Assembly: GCA_009667805.1 (NCBI GenBank)
Contig: CM019064.1
Span: 271,913,662-271,977,661 of the forward strand
Direction of reading: 5' to 3'
Source: Leptobrachium leishanense
Taxonomy: Eukaryota > Chordata > Amphibia > Anura > Megophryidae
DNA: 64,000 bases
In this document: positions 23,558 to 34,600 of the stretch, piece by piece
Layout of the letters: each line of letters begins with the position of its first letter
Position numbering within the stretch: position 1 is the stretch's first letter
Notes under the pieces: generated by a model
Databases searched by the model: none
What the model was told of the DNA's origin: nothing
The model's input: the letters and a program-made list of their open reading frames with translations, nothing else
Translations under genes and position numbers: made by a program

Positions 23558-24333
23558 CTGGAGTCATTATGTAAACCAGTTCCAGCTGTTAACTTAATGG
23601 CAGGGTCGAACAGTACTCATTCTTTAATACTTTTAATACTTTCTGCAGTCAGGAATGTTTGGCATATGATAAGTGCAACTCCCTGATCAGTTCCCAGTTA
23701 TTCCTGGTTACCAGAAAATAAATATGAGACCTTCTCTGGCTCCCCCTTACTGCACGTTTCAAAAGCTAAAATGTGAAGACATTATAGCTAGCACATAAAG
23801 TGACGTTTTAAAGCCTGTGAGTGCTTTCAGCCCCTGTTGCATGATGAACAATAACAAAGTAATTCAGGCAACTTAGAGTTTTGAAATTACCTTTTATTCC
23901 AACAAATCAAAGTAGGATATTCTTTGATTCGGTGGAAATAAATGTTCTCCTAAATTCCTTGAGGTATTTTATTAGATTAGTGTGATGAGTCTGAGCTTAG
24001 TCTTGCTCAGCACCTGAAGGTAAGACTGAGTTCTGGGGGATCTCCATCTGGCTGTATGTAACTAGACATATCATCTGACAGTGTCTGCTGAATGGATGGA
24101 GGAGCGCCTACTCACAACATGCACCTGCAGCCAATCAGCCAAAAAATACATATACTCCTTTTACACCAGTCAGACCACTTTAGGTATGGGGGAAATAACC
24201 CTTTTTCTGATGTAGTGTATAGTAATGTCTAAAAAAGGCTGTGCTCTGTTAAAAGCTGTGCGCATTAAGATCTTGCAGCTGTATGGAAATGAGTAATGTC
24301 GAGGCTTCTGTTTTGAAGATTCCTAGACAGAAT
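23558..24333. other. No gene recognised
   Basis: Sequence without coding signal or identifiable repeat. Confidence 0.5.
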
Positions 24334-25048
24334 GGCCCATATTACATTGTTCCCGCTAACATTAGAGCTCAGCTGTGTGAGCTCTAACATTAGCCCTGGT
24401 TGCCCTAGCGCGGGCCACCCATATTACAATACGAATGCTAACAGGGTAAAAAACCCATTAGCGATTTGGAGCCTGCGCTTTTCAACACGAGCTTACTGTA
24501 CTTTGCGCTCCCTATGCTTAACATAGGGAGCGCAAAGAGTTAATTAGCGTTAGGATTACAAAGTCCTAATGCTAATTACCGTCCCGCTGTGGTTAACTCA
24601 AAAGTTAACCACAGCTAGGAGCTGGTGCTAACGGATTCCGCTCCTGCGGAATCCGTCAGCACCAGCTAAAAAGGACAGAATGGCGTCTCAATGGCGGCTC
24701 AATCCACTTCATCTTGCTGCCAGAAGCAGAGAGCGACTGGAGGAAAATGTTCCCCAGTCTCCCTCTGCGAATCACTCTGCCGACTTGCCGGATCTCGCGA
24801 TGTGAGATCCTGCAGGTCATGTGACCGGCAGCGTTAGCCTCAATGGAATCCTATGGACTCCATGGAGGGGATGCTCACGGCAGTTAGCGCTGCCTCGAGG
24901 ATCCTGAGGCTTAGCCCCGCGTTACAGTGCAGGCTGCTAGTTTGGTGCCTGCACCGTAATATCACACTATAACGGGGATGCTAAAGAGAAACCTGCAGGT
25001 TTTTCTCCTTAGCGTCCCTGTTTTGGCGTGATAAATGTAATATAGCCC
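24334..25048. mobile_element. Hairpin-chain MITE, copy B (best preserved)
   Basis: Ends GGCCCATATTACAT and ATGTAATATAGCCC are flanked by AAT on both sides. The interior is a series of adjoining hairpins: 24501-24537 (16-bp perfect stem), 24541-24578 (15 bp, one mismatch), 24586-24615 (13 bp perfect) and 24620-24667 (22 bp, one mismatch), separated by 3, 7 and 4 nt. Further palindromes follow at 24790-24810, 24815-24826 and 24975-25020. No reading frame is meaningful. Copies A, C, D, E, F and G share this order. Confidence 0.88.
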
Positions 25049-25645
25049 AATGTTTTTCTGTTTACATAACTGCAAAAGAAAAGCAATGTCAAGCATACAC
25101 TAGGCAATTAATGTGATTTCTGTATATTATTTTGTAGGATCCACTGCTCATATAATGCGGGGTAAGAAGATAGTCATGTTCCCCATGGAAAAGATTGCTA
25201 ATCAAAGGATTTTGGTCGCAAGCTTCCCAAATCAAAACTGTTCACAGCTCAGACAGCCGTTGCATTCCTTTACCAGTCCTTTTCAAACTGCACTCGTATT
25301 CAATTTGGATGTCTGTGAAGGTTCAGACTTGGATCGGGACCGATCATGTTTAAACAATACTCCTCAACTCCAAGCTGTTACAGCCTTTTGATATATTTCT
25401 TCAGCTAGCTTACTAATGGTAGCCAAGTGTGTAAACAATAATTAATCTCTCTTGCTCGATGGCCTACATTGCAGGAGACTCAGTTTCTCAGTTATGTGCG
25501 ATGAGGAACTGTATTAAATAGATTTTATATATATATAAATATATATATATATTCTTTGTCTTTACATTAAAGACAATGATACCTTATGAAATTAGTATAG
25601 TACTTGAAAATAAGGATGGTTGTTACTAAATGTTATTTTATTTAT
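25049..25645. other. No gene recognised
   Basis: An open stretch at 25113-25391 is preceded by a TTTTGTAG that resembles an acceptor site, but the product resembles nothing I know and lacks a donor in a useful place. An (AT)n tract lies near 25525-25550. Confidence 0.45.
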
Positions 25646-25715
25646 TTATGAAGTATTTTACCAGGAAGGATACATTGAGATTTCTCTCGTTTTCAAGTAT
25701 GTTGTAAACCATTGT
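25646..25715 (+). repeat. Interspersed repeat with TTTTACCAGGAAGGATACAT core
   Basis: The core TTTTACCAGGAAGGATACAT and the following TTGAGATTTCT...TTTTCAAGTATGT recur in reverse orientation at 56392-56468. Both are preceded by a (TTTA)n-like tract. It is probably a LINE or SINE tail; the class is unknown to me. Confidence 0.7.
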
Positions 25716-25954
25716 GATATCTTGATTACAAAATAAAGCAGGGCAAGGTTGTTGAGAACAAGTATATTAATTTATAATCTTTAAATACTTAATTACTGCT
25801 GTAACAAATCATAGTTCACTCCGTCGCCTTTGTGTCAGTCTGGCTTTTTTCAGTTTCTGATTTAATTTTTAAAACTGTTAACTCCTTCACTACCAAACTG
25901 TTTTCCATAACACCGCTGCCATAACCCAGTGTATTTATAACACATTATTCCGTT

Positions 25955-27520
25955 CAGGGCCGACCCGACCATGGAGCACTATGGAGCAGTTGCGCCTAGC
26001 GGCAGATTTTTAAAGGTGCAAAAGGGTGGCAAATTGGCACCGCGCCAGCATCTCTTGTGACACCTCCTGCTTTTCCTCTATCCATGGCAGTGTCTGTGAG
26101 AGGAGGAGGCGGCTGAGTGGGCGGGCTCGCTTACTAAGTGGCAATCAAAAGTTTGCAAGCGGGAACCCAGGTATCGCAGGAGGAAGGTGAGGACTCCCAG
26201 CGCCCAGAAGGAAGAGCAAGGGGGTAAGAGCCGGACAGTGTGCTCCAATCTGCTGTATGATGCCAGCGGCAAGGCGGCCTCGGAAAACCCCAACAGGCTC
26301 TACCCCATCAGCCCAGACACAGAGATGGTCAGGTTTCTCCTGGTGGAGGCTGCAGCAGGCTCCACGTGTGCATTCACGGAGTTAAGCAGAGAGCCCGCCC
26401 CCACCCCAGGATCCAGACAAGAAGCTGCTTCAGTAAGAGATGCCGCTGCCCATTGTGTGCAGAGCTCCTAATGCCCTCCATTCATCTCCGGCGGGGGGGG
26501 GGGGCGGGGACGACCGGGACCCTGTCTGTAGTGCCCCCGTCCTTCCTCCCATTGACACTCTGACCTTTTACTGGGGCAATGTTTGTTTTAGCCTGTGGAG
26601 CACTGAGCCCAAGCCTGTGGTCCCCATATAGAGAGCACATGTCAGACTAGCTATAGGGCGTCCGCTTCAGGCCCAGATCTCAGGCTGTCCTATAGACAGG
26701 CAGAAGTGCAGGTACCATACAGTGATCTGCTTCCATCATAACAAAGCATCCTGCTGCTCTGCCTGCATGAGGCACCAGTTGGCTGACCAGACCCTTGTTA
26801 TGCACGGTTTAGGTCGGTGATGGCGAAACATCGAATTCCAAATGTCTTGGAACTACATGTCCATTGAATATCATAATGTTATAAGTGCTGCTTAGCATCA
26901 TGGGACACGTAGTTCCAAACCATAGCGGTATTGCTAAACTGATTTGACTTCACCTGAGAAAAGAATCGCAATACTGAGATGGACAATGTATCAAATTCAT
27001 CTAGAGGGCCCTCTGCTCCTCTAGATTGTAAGCTCCTGTGAGCCGGGCCCTCTGCTCCTCTAGATTGTAAGCTCCTGTGAGCCGGGCCCTCTGCTCCTCT
27101 AGATTGTAAGCTCCTGTGAGCCGGGCCCTCTGCTCCTCTAGATTGTAAACTCCTGTGAGCCGGACCCTCTGCTCCTCTAGATTGTAAACTCCTGTGAGCC
27201 GGGCCCTCTGCTCCTCTAGATTGTAAACTCCTGTGAGCCGGGCCCTCTGCTCCTCTAGATTGTAAACTCCTGTGAGCCGGGCCCTCTGCTCCTCTAGATT
27301 GTAAGCTCCTCTGATCCCAACTTGGTGACTGAGAGGCCCCTAACTCACTGAGAACCCCTAAATCAGTGACAGAGAAACTCCCCCGCATCAGTATATATAT
27401 ATCAGTGATAAACATCATGATATAACATAATGGATTTGGGTGTATTTTGGGTGGCGTGTTGGGGGGGGGGCAGCATTTCATCCTTCGCTCCAGGCAGCAC
27501 AATGTCTTGGGCCGGCCCTG
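25955..27520. mobile_element. Non-autonomous hAT transposon with exact 8-bp target duplication
   Basis: Ends CAGGGCCG and CGGCCCTG are flanked by ATTCCGTT on both sides (25947-25954 and 27521-27528). An 8-bp duplication with CAGGG ends is diagnostic of hAT elements. The 1,566-bp interior has no transposase. It contains a minisatellite (27006-27317) and, near 26810-26930, a smaller foldback with TTGGAACTACATGTCC and GGGACACGTAGTTCCAA. Two other GC-rich parts (26060-26560) are of unknown origin. Confidence 0.93.
27006..27317. repeat. 39-bp minisatellite, eight units
   Basis: Eight near-identical 39-bp units contain CTCTAGATTGTAAGCTCCTG and TGAGCCGGGCCCTCTGCTC. Units 4-7 carry TAAACTCC instead of TAAGCTCC. 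The unit resembles the L2 3' untranslated segment at 63340-63375 (TAGACTGTAAGCTCCTATGA then GCAGGGCC). Because 39 is a multiple of three, the minus strand shows an open frame of 13-residue repeats, which I do not regard as a gene. Confidence 0.95.
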
Positions 27521-27528
27521 ATTCCGTT

Positions 27529-28016
27529 GCAGACAGTGTAAGAATTAATGTGATCTTCACTAAACAGGCAGATGGTTAAAAGGTATGACAAAGTGTACAA
27601 TTATAAAACTGGGTTCCATATTTTGCAGAGATAGAAAAAAGGGACCCTTAAGCTGTTAAAACAGCTTCAGCACCTTGGATATCATGTCCAAGGTGCAGAG
27701 ATATTTGTGGCACATTTTGGAGCCGATTTGCAAATTATGTTTGTTTTTATTCCATAATAAAACTCCTTTGAGTTGCGTTTTGGAAAGACACTGAGATGTT
27801 TCTTTTTAGTATGTTTAATAATGAGTTTCTTTCAGATCAAGAGTTCACAGTTCCTTACACATTAATCCTCAGAATGGCTCAGTGTCCTTTGTGTGCCTTT
27901 TAGATATGAGATTTAGCTTTTTTTAACCTGTTGCGCTGTAGAGAAGTTGGGTTGAGAAGCCCCCCAACCTCCTACCTCAAAGTTAAAGGAAAACGGTCAA
28001 CACATACAGGGTTATT
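27529..28016. other. No gene recognised
   Basis: Sequence without coding signal. A small palindrome lies near 27670-27695 (CTTGGATATCATGTCCAAGG). Confidence 0.5.
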
Positions 28017-28874
28017 CAAAGAGATCCGAAGAGGTAACCAAACAGTGAAATTCAGCGTACGGTTACCTTTCCTGGCCATTCGGCTATTCAGAGGGCAGGC
28101 AGTTCGCCAAATTTTGGCGAATTGCCTGCACATACGTGCTTGTTCGTTGCCTAATCGAGGGCAGTGAAATCCCCATAGAGATGCAATGCTTCGTCTATTC
28201 AGAGAACACAAAACAGCAGGGAAAAGTTGCTGAAATGCCCTGCCATTCGGTGGTTTCATTCGACAGGTTTATACAGGAGAATCCCATAGGCTTCAATGTT
28301 AAAAATATTCCCGTTTTAATTAATCTAATTAACTGTTTATTTTATTCTGCATTAAAGAGTCTCTTTATTTTTAGATTTTTTTAGGATCTTTTAGGCAGTT
28401 TTTGGAAATTTTTGGGCAAACTTTTTTTCTGTATTTTTTAAAAATAGTTTTTTCTTTTATCTGTAACGGCCCTTTTTATTGTCATTCATTGAACCTTATA
28501 TGTAAATTTCAGACATTTTCGTTCTGCAAGCATTTAAATTTTCAAACATTCAAGCGTACTGTTTTTTTTCACTCCATTCGTCTGCGGTGTCGGGTTTGTC
28601 CGGCGGCTGCCTTGCGCAGTGATCGGCAGCTGCTCGGGTTTCTCCGAGGGGTTAATCCAGATGTTTTTACGGGTTTTGGTGTGCGTTCCCCCGGGTTTTG
28701 CGGTGAGTGTTCGGCGGGTTTGCGGCAGCTTTTCCCTGCACTACGATGGCCCTGTGGTGCTTGCTGAATACACTGCAGGGTCGCCGAAATGGGATCGCCA
28801 CGTTGCACCGAATTGAAGAGAACGAAAAGTCACTGAACGTGCGGTGACTTTTTGATCCTTTTTAAATAACCCTG
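28017..28874. mobile_element. GGGTTATTCA family MITE, long form
   Basis: Left end CAGGGTTATTCAAAGAG, right end AAATAACCCTG, with ATA on each side (28014-28016, 28875-28877). The interior has short inverted blocks such as TTCGCCAAATTTTGGCGAA (28089-28107) and shares TTCAGCGTACGGTTACC, CAGTGAAATCCCCATAGAG and a GC-rich right part with the copies at 49123, 58114 and 62215. Confidence 0.88.
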
Positions 28875-29017
28875 ATAGTATTGCTACATTACAAAAGCCA
28901 TGGAAAGGGCAGAATGCAAGGAGTGCTTCATGTGTACCTAAAAAGAAAATCTTTAGAGAAACATATACTCAAAATGTGGAGGGGAGGAAACCTGCAATAA
29001 ATTCTTGGCCCCTCCTT

Positions 29018-29330
29018 AGGCAGGGGTCAGGCGAGCGCACAGTAACGGATGCACTTTGCAACGGATGAGATTGTGGTTACATTGTATCAGTTAGTTTTGA
29101 CTGATGTTGAGAAAAAAAAAATGCTGCATGCAGGGGTTTCTCTATGTCCTTTGTAGCTTTTTAATGTCAATGCCATTTTTGCGTCCGTTGAAACATGCGT
29201 TGCCCGCATGTGAATAAGTGCGTACGTGCTTCATGTGTTGTTCTCTATTGACTCCTTTGAAAAGCTGCAACGGACAGCAAACAGTGTGGTCAGACGGACA
29301 TGAAAAGTGCACTTGTCTGACCCCAGCCTT
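29018..29330. mobile_element. MITE, AGGCTAGGGTCAGACG family
   Basis: Inverted ends AGGCAGGGGTCAGGCGAGCG and the complement of TTGTCTGACCCCAGCCTT. Related copies occur at 52656-52987 and 61531-61960. Confidence 0.75.
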
Positions 29331-30018
29331 ACCAGAGACTTTATTAAAACTCACCTTCTCCCCTGTGCTAGTGTCCCGCTGTACTCTGGCTGGACAGCAC
29401 CTGCTACAGAACTGGCATTGTGCCATCTGCTGTTCAGCTGCTGGACAATTAACCTGCACAGTTCCAGCCCCAGAGGGCTGTCCTGCAGGAGCATACAATA
29501 TCCAGATTAAGGACGTGGCTCTTTTAAGAAATGTAAATGTTGGAAATGTGGATCCATAACAACTAGAGGGTTATAGTAGCACACCTTTTCTCTATCTGGG
29601 GTTCAAAATGATAGAGGTAGTGTATGCTCTAGTTGGAGAGACGGGCCAATGTACGATGAATTCCTGTCAAGTCACTAAGAATGATTAACTCTTCTTCAGA
29701 ATCTAGATCTGGTCAACATTAAATAATAGTAATGTATAGCTTGCAATTCTCAGATACGGTCTAAGAGCTGTGTGTCACACTAGAATGGCTGGCTCTTTTG
29801 CTATTATTGCACTTTGCAGGCTAAACATTTCCATTAGCGCCTACCCTGGAATATGTTGTTAAAGTGGAGACGGTAAGGATGCAGATGTTCCTGCTTACTG
29901 TCTCCAGTATAGCATCAGGTATGAAATAGGGCCCTTTATTAGGAATAAAAAGAGAAGTAATAAAACTTTTTCACTTTTTTTGGCTTATACTAAATTAACA
30001 TTTCGACTTGTTTTTCAG
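29331..30018. other. Intron sequence before the first recognised exon
   Basis: No further repeat identified. The last 18 bases form a pyrimidine-rich acceptor leading into the exon at 30019. Confidence 0.5.
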
Positions 30019-30081
30019 ATGCTGAGCCAAGATATTTGATATCTATCAAACCAAATGAAAATCATAAGAAATCCTGCAAAG
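30019..30081 (+). CDS. ABI3BP: ABI3BP-like exon: end of the N-terminal domain
   Basis: This 63-bp exon has the acceptor TTTTTCAG at 30011-30018 and the donor GTAATT at 30082. With a G carried over from the previous exon it reads DAEPRYLISIKPNENHKKSC, then K and a split Glu codon shared with the next exon. Human ABI3BP, as I recall it, has a closely similar DAEPKYLI...KKSC segment at the end of its first FN3-like domain. ABI3BP (TARSH) is a secreted extracellular-matrix protein first found by binding the SH3 domain of ABI3. Entry and exit phases are both 1, matching the exon at 30862. The preceding coding exon was not found in the window. Confidence 0.82.
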
Positions 30082-30261
30082 GTAATTATTCCTTGGCTGT
30101 AAAACTACAAGTATCTCTTAATAAGGATATATGTAACTAAGACAGCTGTATGTTTCTCTCTCTTTACATTGATATTACAGTCCGAAATGCATGTTCCCAA
30201 CTGAAATGAATGCAATATTGTCTAGAAATTCTGCAGAACAATATGGTCTGCTCGTTCTTTT

Positions 30262-30533
30262 TAAAGGGACACTTGACACATCTTGACCACTGTGAAAGTG
30301 ATCAGCCTGTGTAGTGTTCCCACTCACCCCTAGTGCCGATCTGGTGTAAATGCTTGGTGAAGAGAAGGAGTATCCTCCACCTACACCGGTGTCACCAGCA
30401 GCTGGGATTTTGAATTTCCCGGCTGCCAGATACTAGATTGGTCAGTGGTGATGTCAGTCCGCTCTGGCGTCGCCCTCTATTAGATTGCCTGCAATATTTA
30501 AGGGCAAAAAGGAGGGATATTTTATTAATGGTC
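30262..30533 (+). mobile_element. MITE, TTAAAGGGACACTTG family
   Basis: It begins TTTAAAGGGACACTTGACAC, contains GGGATTTTGAATTTCCCGG, a small palindrome, and ends near TTAATGGTCCTTTAA. It is the reverse-orientation relative of 23330-23557. Similar terminal sequence also appears near 38085-38120. Confidence 0.6.
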
Positions 30534-30861
30534 CTTTAATAATAAGTTGCACACATCCTTTATTTGAGCCGCACTTTTTAAGTTCAAAGTTAAATGTGCA
30601 GCTCAGAGCTAAAAAAAAAAAAAACATTTTTATAAAGATTTTGGAAAGTTTCCATGGTGTACATGTAACAAGGAAGTTTATGTACCCTTCAATTGTATGG
30701 AATCTCTTTGAAAAGTAACTAGTTCCTTTCAATTTTTGAATGTTTACAAAATGAGCAGCCACATTTTTTTAATTAAACGTTAATAACACTATGACAGAAC
30801 ATTATATTGAAAAATGAAGTGCTAATTATCACTATTACATTGTTTTTATTCATTTATCTAG

Positions 30862-30994
30862 AAAAGAACTCTACTCCAAAACCACTTCAGCTTGTCATTG
30901 GCACCTTGACTCCAACATCTGTGTTTCTTTCATGGGGCATCCTCATAAATCCTCAGATTGATTGGTCTGTTCTCAACAAATGTCCAAATGACAG
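30862..30994 (+). CDS. ABI3BP: ABI3BP-like exon: first half of a fibronectin type III domain
   Basis: The 133-bp exon follows the acceptor TTATCTAG and ends at the donor GTAATA (30995). The frame reads KNSTPKPLQLVIGTLTPTSV, FLSWGILINPQIDWSVLNKC and PNDR, the last Arg being split with the exon at 56524. LTPTSVFLSWG is the A-B strand region of an FN3 domain with its conserved Trp. The sequence is strikingly like human ABI3BP as recalled (PLQLVVGTLTPSSVFLSWG...CPNDR). The following intron is 25,529 bp (30995-56523) and contains most of the mobile elements in this window. Confidence 0.92.
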
Positions 30995-31084
30995 GTAATA
31001 TTCCTATGACCTCATACTGTCCTACATCCATGAATAAATAATGTGCACACACTCTCTAATTGCAAAAAGGGAAGAAGAATGTTG

Positions 31085-31184
31085 CCACCCAACTCAGATG
31101 TAAACTTAACTAGAGCTCTTGTAAACTTTACAACTTCATAGATTTTAATGGCTTTGGTAAATTAGAGGCCGACTTGGAGTCTGT
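31085..31184 (+). mobile_element. MITE fragment related to the 7567 palindrome
   Basis: ACTCAGATGTAAACTTAACTAGAGCTCTTGTAAAC matches in pattern the arms of the 7567 and 16549 elements (GTAAACTTAAC, GAGCT, TTGTAAAC). Only one side is visible before the L1 insertion at 31200. Confidence 0.55.
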
Positions 31185-31199
31185 TTCTTTAAAGGTTTT
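31185..31199. repeat. Target-site duplication of the L1, 3' copy
   Basis: TTCTTTAAAGGTTTT, identical to 37150-37164, directly flanks the L1. Confidence 0.93.
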
Positions 31200-31611
31200 T
31201 AAATAATATAAATTTTTATTGTTTTTGTCAAAATTAAATTACATCAAGATTAACACAATGTGCAGCATCTGTTGTAAATAATGATACAGAAATAAAAATA
31301 AAAATAAAAATAAACAAGATACTTTCTTCTTTATCTATTCTTACATTATCTTGATGTTTGAAAATATACAACCTATCATATTACATGTATGAAGTAGTTC
31401 TTAAGAAAAAGAGAAACAGAAAACAAGAAAAAAAACAAAAAAAAAGGGGTGGGGGGGGGAACAAGGAAAATAAATGTTCGTATACAGTAACAAGTGTTCC
31501 GTTTAAGATCTATAATGGTTACAAGGTCCGGAAGGTGGAGTGCAATGAGTACTGGAAGGAAAAAAAAAACACAGTTGGGTCATGGGGTAAAGGTTTAAAT
31601 CCTAAGGCGTC

Positions 31612-34600
31612 CTATCTATGTGTAGCAGAGTCACCTGGTATTAGTGAGTTTCGTGGTCGTTTAATAAGATAGTCCGTCCACCAATACCAGGTTGCATGAT
31701 ATTTAGCATAGTTGTTATCTATAGAAAAATACATCTCCTCCATCTCTCGTATATTGTCTACTGCTGAAATCCACTCTGAAACCGTCGGAGTATGTGTGGA
31801 TCGCCAGTGCCTGGGAATCAATAATTTTGCCATATTAAACAGATGGATAGCTAGTGACTTTCTATATGTGATAGGGGAGAGGGGGACTAGGTGAAATAAG
31901 GCTACTTGTGGGGAAGGTAACAGATCCAATCCCATGATTTCGTTGATCTCTGCGAAAATGGACATCCAATAGGTTTGAATACGGGAGCATTCCCACCAAA
32001 TATAAATAGGTTCCCTGCGCTTTCATACATCGCCAACACTGTGCATCAGAATTTGGATACATTTTATGTAATCTCGAAGGAGTGAGGTACCACCTAGACA
32101 GGAATTTATAATGGGATTGTTGTACGTATAGACTACGTGATGAGTGAGCAGCTATTTGAAATATCATGTCCCATTTGTCTTCTGGAATCAGGTCACCCAT
32201 TTCCCTGCTCCATCTCGTTGCGTATAAAGGAATGAGGGGGGCTGAGGCATCTAGGAGTGTACCGTATATGGTGGACAGCATGTGTGGCTGGTGAGGGTCA
32301 CTAGTGCAAAGTGTCTCAAAGGGAGATTCATCCTGCCTGAGAGAGGACGGGTGGCCCAGCGATGCTATAAAGTGTCGGAGCTGGTAATATCTGTAGTCTG
32401 ATATCGGAGTTAAATTTTCATCTGGGAGCAACAATAGTTTTGGTATTGGTTCAGAGTTCAGTAAACATTTACGAAGGGGTATGTACGGTCCCTCCACTAG
32501 TGTAGTCAGGAAATTGTTGGACATACCGGCTGGAAAAAGTGGGTTAAAAGTAAGAGGTAAAAACGGTGATGGATGTGTCGAAAGTTGCAATGATTTTCGT
32601 AGTGATCGCCATTTTAAAAGGGTTGGAGAAATAAGAGGGTGTGAAGAACGGAGTAATTTTGTTAGGGGCGCCGTCTGCCATGTCAACGAAGCTATCGGGG
32701 TTAGAATTGTTTTTTGTTCTATCGGGACCCACAACTTGTGTGGGGGGGACATGCACCAGTCACTCAACCTAAGAAATAGGGCCGCCGAATAATATAATTC
32801 CATATGCGGAAGGCCTAAACCCCCTCTATTCCTGTGTCTCGTCATGTCTCTATATGAAACTCTGGGGTGTATCCCATTCCAAACATAGTTGAGAAATGCT
32901 GATTTCAGCCGGGCAAAAAATTGTGGTGGGATTCCTACAGGGATTGATTGAAAGAGGTACAGGAATCTGGGGAGTATGTTCATCTTTAAAACGTTAATCC
33001 TCCCTAGCCAAGAAATATGAGGTAGATTCCATTTTTTAAGGTCTTGTTGTACTACTGTCAGGAGAGGTTCGTAGTTAAACTTATATAAGTGGTCTAAGTT
33101 TTTAGTCAGCGTCACTCCCAGGTATTTAATTGAATGTTGTACCCATCGAAATGGAAAACCTCTCTCCAGCTCCTTCCGTGTCACTGGTGATATGCCTATC
33201 CCCATGACCTCGCATTTCGCCTGGTTAATCCGAAAGTTAGACAGTTGTCCATAGGCGTCTAGTTCGGTCATAAGATGCGTAAGGGAGCGGTTAGGATTTG
33301 TGAGAGACAGTAATATATCATCAGCAAAGGCAGCAACTTTATAGTGGTGGAGGGGGAGTGCGTGTCCAGTAATATTAGGGTGATCTCTAATTTTTTGCAG
33401 TAGTGGTTCCAGAGTGAGAATGAAGAGGAGTGGAGACAAAGGGCAACCCTGTCGAGTCCCGTTTCGTATCTGGAAATCTCGGGAATATGTACCATTAACC
33501 CGTAAAGAGGCGCTCGGGACGTTATAAAGGGAGTGGATCCAGTGTAACCATTGTGGGCCAAATCCCAGTGCCGATAGGGTCTCAAATAAAAAGGTCCAGT
33601 CTACCCGATCAAACGCCTTTTCCGCGTCGATCGATAAGAAGATGGTGGGGTCAGAGGAGGTGTGCGCTAGATGCATTAAGTCGATCGCTCTGATTGTATT
33701 GTCACGGGCTTCTCTGGAGGGAACAAAACCCGTTTGGTCAGGGTGTATCAGACTCGTGACGTAGGGGTTGAGACGATTCGCCATCATTTTGGCCATTAAT
33801 TTTAGGTCTGCATTCAGAAGGGAGATGGGACGGTAGTTTTGTACCTTGGTGTGGTCTTTGTCTGGTTTAGGGATAAGTGCAATATGGGCTCTTAGTGTTG
33901 CGGAATCTAATTTGGTGTCTTGGTTTAACACATTAAGCATTTTTATGAAGTGAGGGCCCAGGCTAGTTTGAAAAGTTTTATAATATGCAACGGTGAATCC
34001 GTCTGGGCCTGGGCTTTTCCCAGAAGCTGTAGATTGTATCGCTATTGAGAGTTCCTCTAGGGTAAATGGGGCGTCAAGGGATTGCGAAATGTCTGGTGTG
34101 AGAAAGGAGTGTAGAGATTCCTTTAAGTATGCCTGGACAGCCTCTTTGTCAGGGGGTGTGTTTCGTAGGTGATAGAGGGTCGAGAAATATTTATGAAAGG
34201 CTTCTGTGATGTCATTATTTAAGTGGAGATCAGTTCCCGAGTCGGATTGGACTTTGGGGATAAATGTGGTTTGTTGTTTGTGTTTTAATGCACTTGCCAG
34301 CAATTTTCCACATCTATTTCCTTGGGAGTAAAACAATTGTTTAGTGTGACGCAATGATTTAAATGCCTGGTCAGATAAGATGGTGTTTAATTCAGCTCGG
34401 TGGATCGTGAGTTCCTTAAACACCGAGATGGAGCGTGATGCTTTGTGTTCCGTCTCGAGTTCATGGATGCGAGTAAGTAAAGTGGTAATGTGTGTTCTAT
34501 GTGTCTTCTTACGTTGTGCTCCGATTTGGATTAATTTACCTCGAATGACACATTTGTGAGCTTCCCATATTATAGGCAAGGACACGTCTGATGTGGAGTT

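Noticed and set aside
25113..25391. Possible host exon after a TTTTGTAG acceptor-like site
   Set aside because: The product resembles nothing I know, no suitable donor was seen, and the stop codon makes it only possible as a terminal exon.
26187..26471. Possible captured gene fragment in the hAT element
   Set aside because: A 94-codon frame with no recognisable domain; a translated database search would be needed to support it.
27006..27317. CRISPR-like array
   Set aside because: Contiguous minisatellite without spacers in a vertebrate genome.
26879..27502. Minus-strand frame of 13-residue repeats as a gene
   Set aside because: It is the 39-bp minisatellite read in frame, inside a hAT element.
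31358..31672. Lys-rich plus-strand frame
   Set aside because: Antisense to the 3' end of the L1 and dominated by A-rich sequence.
32481..32792. Plus-strand frame
   Set aside because: Shadow of L1 ORF2 on the opposite strand.
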